This document shows, piece by piece, positions 37,601 to 48,687 of a stretch of DNA of 64,000 bases. The stretch's first letter is position 1; the number at the start of each line of letters is the position of its first letter. The DNA lies in contig CAJINV010000001.1 of the NCBI GenBank assembly GCA_905178155.1, positions 6,109,860-6,173,859 of the forward strand. The letters run 5' to 3'. The position numbers were made by a program, and so were the translations under genes. The notes beneath the pieces were generated by a model. The model saw nothing but the letters and a program-made list of their open reading frames with translations. It was not told the origin of the DNA and did not search any database. The stretch is from Amoebophrya sp. A120 (lineage: Eukaryota; Sar; Dinophyceae; Syndiniales; Amoebophryaceae).

Positions 37601-40067
37601 TATTGCAATACTACGAATACGATAGTTTTGCAGTTCATACCGGATTTTCTGCACGTAGCGGACACCTTTCTGTTTGTCGCGGACACGGGGAATGATCGGA
37701 TTGCCATTTTCAATCTGACCACACCCGAAAGCTACTCGTTCTACGAAACCTTCCAAATGAAAGACTCCTTGAAGCCCTCGCCGGAGCTGAATCGTCCGGT
37801 GGCACTGGCGATGTTCCTACCTGGGATGGAGTACAGGTACAGGAGAAAACTACAAGATTTGAATTTCACCTACTTAAGCCTCTCCCCATCTACTAGTTTC
37901 CGGTTTTTATCCCGACGAAGGAAGTGATTCATCTAGTCGTCCTGCTCACATAGACCACATATCTTGACGAATCGAACGACAATCAAAAAAAGAATAAAAA
38001 CAAAACCACCCCACCACACAGGGAGAGCCCCACGTACGCAAACATATTCCTCTGTGACCGTTTGAACCACCGGGTTCTGAAGTTGAATTGGGGCTACTAC
38101 CAGTACAGCGAGCAGTACAATTTTACGATCTACGACGATTTTGGGTTGGTCGACCGAATTGAACAGCGGACGCGCTACTACCGGCGCTGGAACCGCGGGC
38201 CCCACCTCGAATACGACAGCCAGATCGGCGGCGACACCACCCCCGGCGGCTTTAGTCAGGGGTTACTGACTATCAAATGCAAAAGTGTGTGGGTCTGGAA
38301 GGATGCAAGTTTGTCATGCTTGTCTGGCATGACTCGAGAATCTGTGTTGCATAGGCGCGAAAAGGCCCTCTTACCTGTCATGCAAAAACGCAGGCTGCCA
38401 TGCGGAATACGTAAGACATGGCAGCCAAAAAATTTGTCATGCATAGTTGCGTATTGCAGTGCGTCTACCATTCACTTTTAGCATTACAAGTTTCCAGACC
38501 CAGACATATCTGCATTTGATACTGACGGAGCCGATTTCCGTGCAGACGTTCCGGCACTACATTTTCGTGCTGCAGTACGGCTCGGATGAGATCGGGGTGT
38601 ACACGCTGAACTACAATCAGACGAAGGAGTTTTTGTTCGTTACCAAGTTCTATCAAATGCAAAAATGTCTGGGTCTGGAAGAATGCAAGTTTGTCATGCT
38701 TGTCTGGTATGACTCGAGAATCTGTGTTGCCGAGGCACGAAAAGGCCCTCTTACCTGTTATGCAAAAACGCAGTTTGTCATGCGGAATACGTAAGACATG
38801 GCAGCCACAAAATTTGTCATGCATAGCTGCGTATTGCAATGCGTCTATCATTCACTTTTAGCATTACAAGTTTCCAGACCCAGACATATTCGCGATCCAT
38901 AAGTTCACGAACAGCCGCAAGATCGAGTACGGGATCGGCGTGAGCTACAACGGCTACGTCTGGTTCGCCCAGCAGGAATCGCGGCAGTCCAGTTACGAGA
39001 AGGACCTGGCGGTGTTTGAATCGCCCCGCGACCTCCGCGAGGGCATCCGGCAGTACAAGGCGGACGACTTGAAAACGCAGTGCGTGGACCTGGATTTCTA
39101 CAACAAGACCATCATGAACGACCCGGCCGAGTTCGTCCGGGTGGTGTCCCACGCGTTAAACATCTCCGGGCTGCAGTACTTCTACCCGAACCGGACGGGG
39201 ACGTACGTGGACCTGAAACTGTTCAACCTCTCCTACGTGGCGGAACAGGATTCCAACCCGTTGCTGACCGGGCAGAACATTTACACGCCCCCGGCGATGG
39301 ACTTTGGGTACAATCCCAGCGGCCTCATCGGTCCGCAGTACCCCGAGGAAACCTGGTGGAACAGTACCAAAGCGGGGTTTAACTTCCAACTCTGGAACGC
39401 GACCATCTACGGGGGGATCGTGATGGAGGTCTGCGAGGTGTACATCCCGACGCCGCCGCCCATGCTGTTTGGTGGACAGGGTGGGTTCGTCAATCAGGAC
39501 GGCTCCGCGTTGCAGCAGTGGGACATCAGTGCGGCCTATGATCACGGTGGAAAGAGGAGGGGTGTTTTGCTGGAAAAGACCGTTTTGTTACTCTTCATGT
39601 ACTGCGTTTGGTTCATGCTGTTTCATCAGCCGCGGAAGAATTTCTACTCCACGCAGCTAGAGGAAACAAGTAACTCAGTTCATGTGCTGGTGGAGGTGCA
39701 GGAAAGAAACAGTCGCCGCAGTTTTGGTGTCGCTGCAAGAACGTCGATTTTGCAGCACGACAACAGAAGTGTCGTCGGGCTCCCGTGCGGAGGTACTGCT
39801 TCGGAAAAGAGCTCTGGAGGTCCAGATGCGGAAGCGAAACACGAAGACGAAACTGAGGAAGACCACGCACAAGAACACGACGAAATGACCTCTGGCGTAA
39901 CTGCATCGTCCACGACACCGCATTCGAATTTGCAGCATTTTCCGCGCGGGTTGGTCGTCGAAGTTTCCAGTGACAGAATACGAACAACAAGAATACGAAG
40001 CCGACAGCACGAGATAAGAAAAACTAGAACTAGTACACTTCTCAACGACAAAATGGCACCAGGCTGA
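34623..40067 (+). CDS. Large NHL-like single-span surface protein
   Basis: Exons are 34623-35293, 35446-37488, 37645-37836, 38022-38270, 38527-38650 and 38907-40067, giving 1479 aa. Two introns are GT-AG; three are introner elements. An N-terminal signal peptide (TLRTSLVLGAFVSLI) is followed by a charged coiled-coil region (about residues 250-400) and a spacer. A beta-propeller-like region with NHL-type units follows: FLFVADTGNDRIAIFNL, YANIFLCDRLNHRVLKLN and YIFVLQYGSDEIGVYTLN. Many N-x-S/T sites follow. One transmembrane helix near residue 1316 (TVLLLFMYCVWFMLF) leaves a ~145-aa polar tail. The topology is type I: large extracellular or lumenal part, short cytosolic tail. NHL propellers bind protein or glycan partners, and a surface recognition role is inferred. 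Frame continuity across all three elements is exact. Confidence 0.8.
37489..37639 (+). mobile_element. Introner element 8 (151 bp)
   Basis: Flanked by CCGGA at 37484-37488 and 37640-37644. The left end is TATCCTGTGCAAAAGTATCG and the right end ends CATA. The inverted repeat is imperfect (GCAAAAGTATCGTA against GCAAAACTATCGTA, set a few bases in from the ends). An inner hairpin AGCATGAGAA...TTCTCATGCT lies around 37560-37590. Removal gives ANPDFLHVADT in frame. Neither GT-AG nor GC-AG ends are available. Confidence 0.8.
38271..38521 (+). mobile_element. Introner element 3 (251-bp family B)
   Basis: Flanked by CTGAC at 38266-38270 and 38522-38526. Ends are TATCAAATGCA / TGCATTTGATA, with subterminal GGGTCTGGAA / TTCCAGACCC. 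It is almost identical to element 4 in the same gene. Removal joins GLL to TEPISVQTF in frame. The splice ends would be non-canonical. Confidence 0.9.
38651..38901 (+). mobile_element. Introner element 4 (251-bp family B)
   Basis: Flanked by AGTTC at 38646-38650 and 38902-38906. Same length as element 3 and about 90% or more identical by eye. The last ~12 bases (TTCGCGATCCATA) no longer match the inverted repeat, so the right tip is altered. Removal joins FVTKF to TNSRKIEYG in frame. Confidence 0.85.
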
Positions 40068-41693
40068 TGCTTGTTGAGCCACTGCGAGAATCGTGCTACA
40101 CAGATCCACGAAACGTGAACTCTTTTTCATTAGACACAATCCTGCAAGCGCTGAACTTTCTATGCCTGCTGTGTCCCTCAGGTTGCAAAAGCTAAAAGGC
40201 ACACTAGATCATCAAAGAAAAACAAGAGTTGTTTCGCCTCAAGAACATGTTTCTTGAGTTTGCTGCGCGACTCGACTCGGCATCAGATATGTTCTGGCGG
40301 TTGATCAGTTCTGAGGATGCTTTTTCAGAAGATGAAGAAGTTGCGGAGTTCAAAGTGAAATAATTGCACATGGTGTGAATGTTGTCGTGAAGATTTGTCA
40401 GTGCAGATCTCTCATTCATGTCGACGCCAAGATCTGTTGCTTCCACTTGTGCTCAAAAAAGATCAAGGTCGAGCGATGGCTGCACCGAAAGAAAAGCGTC
40501 ACTCACTTACACTTGGAACCAATAAATGAACAGGACCAGCAGGACCACAGGACCCCAAATTGATGTGTCGCAGAAACGAAAAAGACGCACGAGGTGCGGG
40601 AGCTATGATTTCTAGCGCTAAAGTGGACACCAGTGAGAATCCGTGACTAGTTCTTTGATTCGTGCTATACGCGGAACGACTTCCAGTTCTAAAGTATTAT
40701 CAGTGTGTGAAATTCAAATTTGCAGAGCTTCCTTGTTTAAGTTTATGTCAATGCCCTCTGAAAATGAAAATCAAAATATTGGCGATTCCGTCGAGATCGC
40801 ACACTAGAATCTAATTCTTCGCAGAAGTGAAGATCTTCTTGGCGTGAAAACCTTTCCTTGAAATGACAAACACAAAACAACAGAACAGTGGCACGGTCTC
40901 TATCATGATGTACATTACGAAAAATTTACCACATACCCATAAAATTTTCGGAGGTTCTGACCAAATCAAAACTCCAGGTGTTTAGGTAGATACATAAGGT
41001 TTTTTTTCTCGGGATTATATTATTAGTGATAACGCTAAGGCTAACTTAAAGTTTGAAATCGGCCACAGAAGATCCCTTTTTTTTCCGCCAAGTTTTGCGG
41101 CCTTTTCGTTGACCCCTTCTTTAAGAAAAAATTGAAATTTGTTTTTCCACGACGATCCTTTACATGGTGTTAGACTGTGTGCTGCCTACAAAACGGTCCG
41201 CATTGAATACACTGCCGATTATACTGAGTACCCTTTCATGATCCCTTCTGACTTTTTAGTTCGTGATCTTGTGAATACATTCGTTTCTACGACCCGAGTC
41301 TTGATACCGGCTTGATTTTCGGTTCCTGTCCCCGCTATACTAGTAGAACACCGACATTGACTTCGATTTTTCTGTCCGTCTCAGATTTTTTCCGCTCTGA
41401 GTATCACCTTCTTACGCGAAAGACGTTTTTTATCACATTGACATTTAACTTCTGGTTTTGTACCTCTCAGCGATTACCCGAAACGCAAACAGCTCCTTGG
41501 AGACGGAGCTGTCAAAAGATGAGCCAGCGAGTTTTTTCTTGACCGGCTGCCCTACAGAACTTCTTGGCGCGGAAGTAGGGAGGGAAGTGCGATAAAGATG
41601 AAGAACAAAAAGAACAGATCGCCGACAGTTTTTGCCACCCTGAGAAACTAAGGAGTTTACACAGGACGAGACACCATAAACACAGACGCCGCC
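40068..41693. other. Intergenic, nothing recognised
   Basis: About 1.6 kb, the longest gene-free spacer. It is AT-rich with several T and A runs (40990-41110). No gene, repeat or structured RNA was recognised. Confidence 0.5.
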
Positions 41694-44600
41694 ATGAGCG
41701 ACGTGATGGTGGTAGAAGACCAGACGGCGGCGGCTCCGGATGGAGCCGCTGCCGCCCCCCCACCAACCGCGGATCCTGGGGCGGGATCATTTGCGGAAAA
41801 CGCTCCCATTTCGGAAGAACAAGTGCGGAAGCAGATCTCGGATCTTATCGAAGCAAAAACGCCAGTGGAGGAACTCATAAAACTACCAGAGCCCGTGCGA
41901 GACAGCCTCGCGGCAGTGAAGGTACGGTGGAACGTGCTGTTAATTTTTTTCGCATGAAGCATTTTTGTTCGGATAAGTGGTGTTTGCACTGACTTACTTA
42001 CATACATGCGCAAGATGTGACTTTTGTTCCTCACAGGTCTATAATATCTACATCGTTTTTTTACCTTTTCCTTTTCCTACTTTTTTTTCGCAGGTGGTGA
42101 TGCCAGTCCTGGGCGACTATGATGAGGTCGAGCAGAAGATGCTCATTGAAAATTTCGCTCCCTTGCGAAGCACGATTTATCGCACGAAAAAACTGTTACA
42201 GTTACACATTGTGTTGCAGTCCAAGCAAGACAGAGAAGCTCTGTCATGCAGGATATGCGTAGGAGCCTCGTTTCATAGCTGTTTTCCCGTAGGACTTCTG
42301 CATTGCAAGTTTTCTTGCTCATGCAAAGAAATTTGTGTTGCTAAATTGACAACAAATGTGTAACTGTAACACTTTTTTCTCACGATACGATTCTACCCGA
42401 GGCCATTAACATGATCATCGAGCGGCTGATATCCTGAGTAAAAGCGTCCCCACACCAGAGTTGTAATGCAGATTTGCAAAGACAGGAAGACTTGTAATGC
42501 GCATCCCCATGAGAGCCATTTCCAGTCGTGTTTTGGAATTTGTGATGCTGTGAACAGGATGAGCAGATGAATCTGTGACGCGGCTGCTCTTGCTAGCCTG
42601 CACTACACTGCATAGTGCAACTTGTCATGCGTGACTCCTAAAACTCCTAGGTTTGTGTTGCAAAATCCTCATCTTGACTCTGGTGTGGGTACGTTTTTAC
42701 TCAGGATAGCTGATCCTGTGGGTATCCGAAGTTGAGCGGGGAAACCAAGATGCGACGCAGCAAGCCAAGGAGCTCACGGACTTGTTCAAACAAATTCACA
42801 GCTCGCCCCTGCTTCCCTGGCTCAAAATGGAAGCAAGCATGGAACGAAAGGTATAGGACTATATACAAATCTGGAGATATTACGAATAGCAATGATGTGT
42901 TTATTGTCCCTCACTTGCAGCATGCGCCACGTAAGACCAACGACATCGCGATCCATGGATGCGATCTGCGATCGAGTCCTGTTCTTCCTACTACGCCGTA
43001 TTTTCTGTTTCCAGTTCTTGATGCTTTATAAAAAATGACTTGCACAGATCAAGTTTCTGTACGCCCTGGGTAGCTGCGTGGTGCTAGCACACGCCGAGGA
43101 CCCACCGGAAGGCCCGATGTCCGGCGCATCGCTGCTTGAATGCCGACGAATCCTGAAAAAGTCCACGGTAGTACAGACCTGGTGCCAGAGACTACTCACC
43201 CCCTTTTTCTCTGTGCCCCAGAGGAGCAACACCTTCGTGCTCGAGACGTGGATCAAAGCGCGGAAGGAACGAAGTTACAAGCTGTGGAAAATGGCGCTCG
43301 AGGCGGTGATGCAGCAACCGACCGCTAAGGAGGAATTCAAAAAGCACTGCCTGACGCTCTTCGACCCCGAGGACAGGGCGGCGCTAGAGTACCACCAGCC
43401 GTATCAGCACAACTTGAACTCGTTGAAAAGCGCGGTGCGACTCTACGGCGGCGAGCGGAACATCGTCTTTCAGAAGTTCAAAATTATTGCCGAAAAGTTT
43501 TGCAAAGACGAGCCGGTCGCGGGGTTTTACGACACGTATTTGGCAGACCTCCCAATCTATTCCGTCGAACTCGCTGCCTTTGCCAGGCTGATGATGCAGG
43601 TAGGGATTTTTGTCTATTGCTTCATATAATTCTGATTCTCTCTTTTCCATATTATGGAAAATCGAAAAGATTCAACTTGTGCAGCACTTTGAGGTGGGAC
43701 GAGAGGCTGGCTCTCAATTTTCTATTTCCACAAAACAGGTAATCGACCGAAGATCGGAGCTGTTTCAGATAATAGATGGCGAGTACCTGATCCTGAAGAA
43801 TCCGGGAAAAGAGGCGCTTCAAAGAGACATATTAGCGCCGCGGATAGCAGCCCGGCAGGCGCAGCAGTACCAAGTGCCACCGTGGATTCTCGAGACGCTC
43901 GCGAGCAAAGGTCTCCCTGAGCAGGCTTTCCGAGGGAAGGATAAGGGCACACAGAAATTGATTGTCCAGCAGATTCTGAAACTAAAGGGAAAACCAGAAA
44001 ATTACCTCGAGATGACGCAAGCACAGGGAGACGGAAAAGGACCGGTAACATCATCTTTGCATAATTCCTTCATTTTTACATGTTGATCAGATTGCATTCT
44101 CCTCATCCACAGGCACGCAAAGAGCAGCTCTCAAACGAAAATAAGCGGGAGAAAAAAAATCTTCTACAGGTCACGGCCGAGCAAGCCTTTGCGTTGCAAA
44201 TCCGCAAGTTCGTGATGGACATGAAGGGGAAAGGAAACCACAAGGGCGTAATGGAGTTGAAGGGCAAGCTCGAATCGAAAGGCAAGAATCTGATGCAAAT
44301 CCTGCAAGCCTCGGCCGCCCAGCCGCAGGCGGCACCCGCGCAACCCCCCGCAGCCGCCGCTCCTCCCGCCGCAGCAGCGCCGGCCGCAAGCCCACCAGGT
44401 TCTGCGCCAGCATCTTCCCCCCCACAAGGCAGTCCTGCGCAACAGGCATCGGCACAGCAGGGAGAGCAGACACAAGCTGAAAAGGACCAGGCCAGGAAAG
44501 TTCAGGTAGGAACAATGAGTTGCGGTGTATGATTTATCTTTTCTTTTGCATGAACGATCGTCAAGGAACGAACGGGAACGCTTTTCAAATGGAGTCTCAT

Positions 44601-47591
44601 GTCAAATGAATACCAAAAAGAAAAAGCGAAATTCAAAGTCCTTTGTTAACGAGGAGCAAAAATGCCGAATGTTTTCTTCATTTACACCCCTACACAGGTC
44701 GTCCTCGCGCTCCGCAACAAGGGCAAAAGCAAGGAGGAGATTACCGCGGTCCTTCCAACCGTCCTGGGAAACGAGAACATCGTGAACATGCTGCTTGCCA
44801 ACGCAGCTGCTGCTGGCAAAGGCGGACAGCCCGGCGGATCATCCTCCAGCACCGACCCAAAGGCAGGAGGAGCCGCGGCCGCGCCGCAGGGCAGCCCGGC
44901 CGGGACATCCAGTATTCTAGCAGGAACGAAGTTCCAAATGAACCTCTCCGCCAAGGACTCCTCTGTTTCGGAGGGCAATGTGCCAACGCCGGCCACGAAC
45001 GGTGCGGTGCCACCAATAAACAATCCGCTCGCGAGCCCACCGATGAACGGCGCACTGAACAACAACGGGGCCACAAGTGCAGTGCAGCAGCCCGCGAACC
45101 CGTACAGCAGCTACGGCGCTAGCGGGATGCAGGCCGCGGGGAGCACGGCGCAGCCCGTGAGTGGCGCGGCAAAGCTTTCTGCGCTGTCCTCATCGGGGTC
45201 GTCTGGCGACTTGAACAACAAAAACAAACCAAGTCTGGGCGCGGTATTCGAGCTTCCGGGCACAGAAAACGCGAATGATACGAAGAAAAGCAAAGCGTCA
45301 AATTGGCCGTTCCAGCAACAAGAGAAGGAGAAAGGGAATAACAAAAAGGCGGATGGCGTGCTGGGGTTCAGAAGAAAAAGAAAAATTCAGTGGGACAATG
45401 CAGCTTTCTTGAGAGCAATAGTCGCAGCGGGGCTACAGGTAGAAAAAGATGTGTTTTCGGTCAATTTTCGTAAGCATGTTGAGCGCTTGAAAATGATGGA
45501 ACTCCACGCCAAGTTCTTATCCTCAAGATTGCATCGGAAATTACTAACTACCTCACTCACAGGCGGGCGACCACAACTGGTCGCGCGAGTGGCACACCGC
45601 TTGCGCGGCTCACGAGGGGGGTGGCATGATGCCCACCAGTGTCCTCGATGTCCCGGTGGCCATGCTCCAAACCTTTGTCGAGCGGCACCTGTTCGAGGCC
45701 TACCGGGCCGGCTGGGCGGACGAGATTCTCTACCTCGGCCCCTCGGAACCGGACGACGCGCCACCGCCAAAAAAAGTCCTCGAGAACTACGCGGTGAACG
45801 GGGCGGCCGGCGGCGGTCAGCAGCAGCGGGTGTTCCGCGAGGTCAGTGACGACGACGGCTCGGAAGACAGCAAGCCCGGCGGGCAGAAAAAGAAAAAGCT
45901 CCCGCCACTTTCCGTGCTGGGGCTGGGTGGTCCCTCGCCCGAAGAGCCGGCGGCGAACGAGCAAGGCGGAGACGCCGCGGCCGCCGCTGCCATGAACATT
46001 GCCTACACGCAGGGCACAAACTCTTCCGGAGGAGCGGTCCCGCACAGAAGAGGGATCGGCATTCCGGGGAAGGGGCTGGGGCAGACCGGTATGATGATCA
46101 CGTTAGGGAGGCCAGAGCCGACGGGAAACACAGCGCCAACGGCCGCAAATGCGCAAATCACGTACATGGAGGGGGCGAATCAGACCGGGTACTAACTACC
46201 GAAAATTTCAGCTTTTTTGTATGACAATGAGATATTTTGTGAAAAATGAACACACCAGGAAATGGGAAAATGAATTCTGGTAGGCAACTTGGTCGAGTTA
46301 TTTGTTTCATACGAACACAATGTGCTTTTTCGTTTTTCGCCACAGGTTCACCGACGAGCAGCCCCCGTTCCCCGGCTCTGCGGAAGAGGCGAACCTGGTT
46401 GAGAAAAGGAGAAGGACCCTCACCAAGCTGCGGCACCGGCGGGAGAAGCGACAGCGTGAGGCTGACGCCCCCGAAGACGAGGCGACCGGGAAAAAGAAGA
46501 GGAAAAAGCGAATACACTTGACGATGTTGGGATTCTCCGACCAGGACGACCATCAGGACTCCAGTACGGACGAGGAGGAGCTCTTCGGCGACGGACCAAC
46601 TTACCATTGGAAAACAAGAATTTGTTACAGCTTCGACCACGGGCGGTGCGAAAAGGGCAAGTACTGCCACTATGCGCATACGGAAAAGGAACTGAAAACA
46701 CCGGGACAAGCGAGGCAGGAATGGGAAGAAAAACTGAAGAAGAGAGGCGTCATACCGCCGCCGCTTATGCCGCAAGGATGTACAGCATTTCTTATTTTTG
46801 CTTGTTGACTTCTGTACCTGCAGTCGACTTCTAGTTGTGTTTTTTTTTGATTTTGCAAGCGCGAGCCCATAATTTGCCCTGCAACTGCATCTTTTACACT
46901 TCCTTTGCGAAGTCACAAACTTACACACACACAGCCCTGTCTGGCGCTCCGACTGGCGAGGGGCTCGTGACAATAGAGCAGGCTATGCACGGCTACGTGG
47001 ATCATTGGGGAAGAGATGCCAAGGGTCACAAGGGCCACAAAGGATTCTATGGAAAAGGTGAGATTTTGTTTGTAAATTTGTGATGCCGAGATGGACAAAA
47101 AACAGCTCTGCAGCTTATGTACGTTAACATGTTGCAATATGGATTCAAAAGCTCCTCCAATCTCCTCCTACACTGCTCATCCTCATTCTATCACAGACCA
47201 CCACAAGGGATACGGAAAGATGGACCACAAGGGCTTTCATCACCACGGCAAGAAGGGCCCAATGCACCTCCCAGACCACAAGGGTATGCATCTGCCATTC
47301 GGCATGCAACCGCCAGAACAGGATCTCGGCTCCGCCTTCGCCCCGCACGACCCCTCGGCGCCCCCCATGATGCCAGGTGGTCCACCCGGTGCCATGGGGC
47401 CCCCGCTGCTAAAGGGCGGTCCGGGTGCTGCTATGGGTCCACCCGGGGCTGCAGCTGCTGTAGCAGGAGGCGCACCGGCCGAGGGCGCAGCTGCACCGAA
47501 GAAGGAGAAAAAAGAGAAGAAGGAAAAGAAAGAGAAAAAAGAAAAGAAAGAGAAAAAGAAAAAACGCGACATCGACGACGAGGACCTGTAG
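41694..47591 (+). CDS. CCCH zinc-finger protein with PNUTS (PPP1R10)-like architecture
   Basis: Twelve exons give 1351 aa: 41694-41921, 42094-42177, 42393-42429, 42714-42850, 43048-43599, 43739-44044, 44113-44505, 44698-45438, 45563-46188, 46346-46779, 46935-47057 and 47197-47591. Residues 30-350 are an all-helical region. The middle is Ala/Pro/Gln-rich. A basic RKRKIQW segment fits the (R/K)(V/I)x(F/W) PP1-docking pattern. A CCCH finger (C-x7-C-x5-C-x3-H, CYSFDHGRCEKGKYCHYAH) follows. Then comes a His/Lys/Gly-rich tract (GHKGHKGFYGKG), a Pro/Gly/Met stretch and a KKEKKE tail. In animals PNUTS has a helical N domain, a PP1-docking motif, a Gly/His tract and a C-terminal CCCH finger. The order here is similar, but with the finger before the His tract. 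The N domain is not clearly TFIIS-like, so this assignment is tentative. Confidence 0.75.
42178..42387 (+). mobile_element. Introner element 2 (210-bp family A)
   Basis: Flanked by CGATT at 42173-42177 and 42388-42392. Ends are TATCGCACG and CACGATA, with the inverted-repeat core GTTACAGTTACACAT. Same length as element 1 and aligned without gaps. Removal joins LRSTI to LPEAINM in frame. No GT-AG ends are available. Confidence 0.9.
42430..42708 (+). mobile_element. Introner element 7 (279 bp)
   Basis: Flanked by GCTGA at 42425-42429 and 42709-42713. Near-perfect terminal inverted repeats of about 32 bp start TATCCTGAGTAAAA and include CCCACACCAGAGT. Removal joins IIERL to ILWVSEVE in frame. 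The 3' end can give AG, using the G of the repeat; the 5' end cannot give GT. Confidence 0.9.
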
Positions 47592-48687
47592 CGCTATTGG
47601 CCGCTTTGTTATTCTTTATGTTTTTATTGAAATAAACGCGCAAGAGTCATGAAGAGCTCCACCAGGAGAATGTTCCAAAACCAAAATATCGAAACGTTCA
47701 TTTTTACACACGACTAAGTAGCTTTCCTAGTTCCAACTCGAATCTATGGTTTACATTACGTCCAAAACGAATACAGGAAAATCCTCGAAGGTCGCGCCCA
47801 AACGACTTCGAGAAAGATCCATCAAGCGAAAACGTATACTCGAAATCTGCAATTTGAGCACTTCAACTTCCTTTGTTGTTTGTCCTCAAAACAAAAACGC
47901 ATTTTCGAAGCGAAAGCGACTGCGACTAATGTATCGACTTCCCTTGTAGTTATCAAATGGAAATGCAGCGGCGAAGGACCGCAGCGCGCATAACACCATT
48001 ACGATTACTTTGTATTTTGTATCACGATGCGCCGGACGCGGACGCGGACCGAGCGTGGGGAAGCGGAAGCACGTGCCTTCATCTTGAATGATCTGTGGCC
48101 TTCGTTAATGCACCCGCATCCAAGATGGCGCTCGTTTCAGGGGCTTGGTCGTGATTCGCTCTCCGTGTTGACCTGTTTCTGTCCTGCGGCGAGATGCACA
48201 GCAGCAGAGTTATGGAAAGATCAAACATTAACGCACACAAAACACGTAACATACAAAGCGAATTTTTACTCTGCAAAGGTCCTTTTTGTACCTTGCTTCT
48301 TCAAGATTTTCGCTGCCCCAGTTGTTCGCTCCTCTTGCCTCATCTTTTCGGTGATTCGGCTTCTGTACTAAATGGCAACCCGCTTGGCCGCCGACGAGTA
48401 CCTCCGAAAGTTTACAGAGGGGAGTGATTCTTAGTTCATTCTGCAACGGAAAGAAGAAGCCCTGAGAGTTCTAGTCCAAGAAAGGAACAACGAGTCGGGC
48501 TGTGTAGTTCTAGTTTTTTTTTGAGAGTGCAGCTCGAGGTGTAGGGCTGTTCCAGCATGCGACAACGCTTTCTCGTACTTACGAGTCAATACGAGGATAG
48601 AATCAATCTTCTGCCACTAGATTTTTTCCAACCGAGCATCCATGATGACGTAAACAAACACAAGCGCAGGCAGAAAGAGTTGAGGAG
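47592..48687. other. Intergenic, nothing recognised
   Basis: About 1.1 kb. An AATAAA motif at 47631-47636 lies about 40 bp after the upstream stop and may be a polyadenylation signal. An open frame at 48027-48371 (+) shows no recognisable protein features. Confidence 0.45.

Noticed and set aside
47058-47196. Possible ninth introner element
   Set aside because: The intron has some similar words (TTTGTGATGC), but it has normal GT-AG ends, no terminal inverted repeat and no 5-bp duplication.
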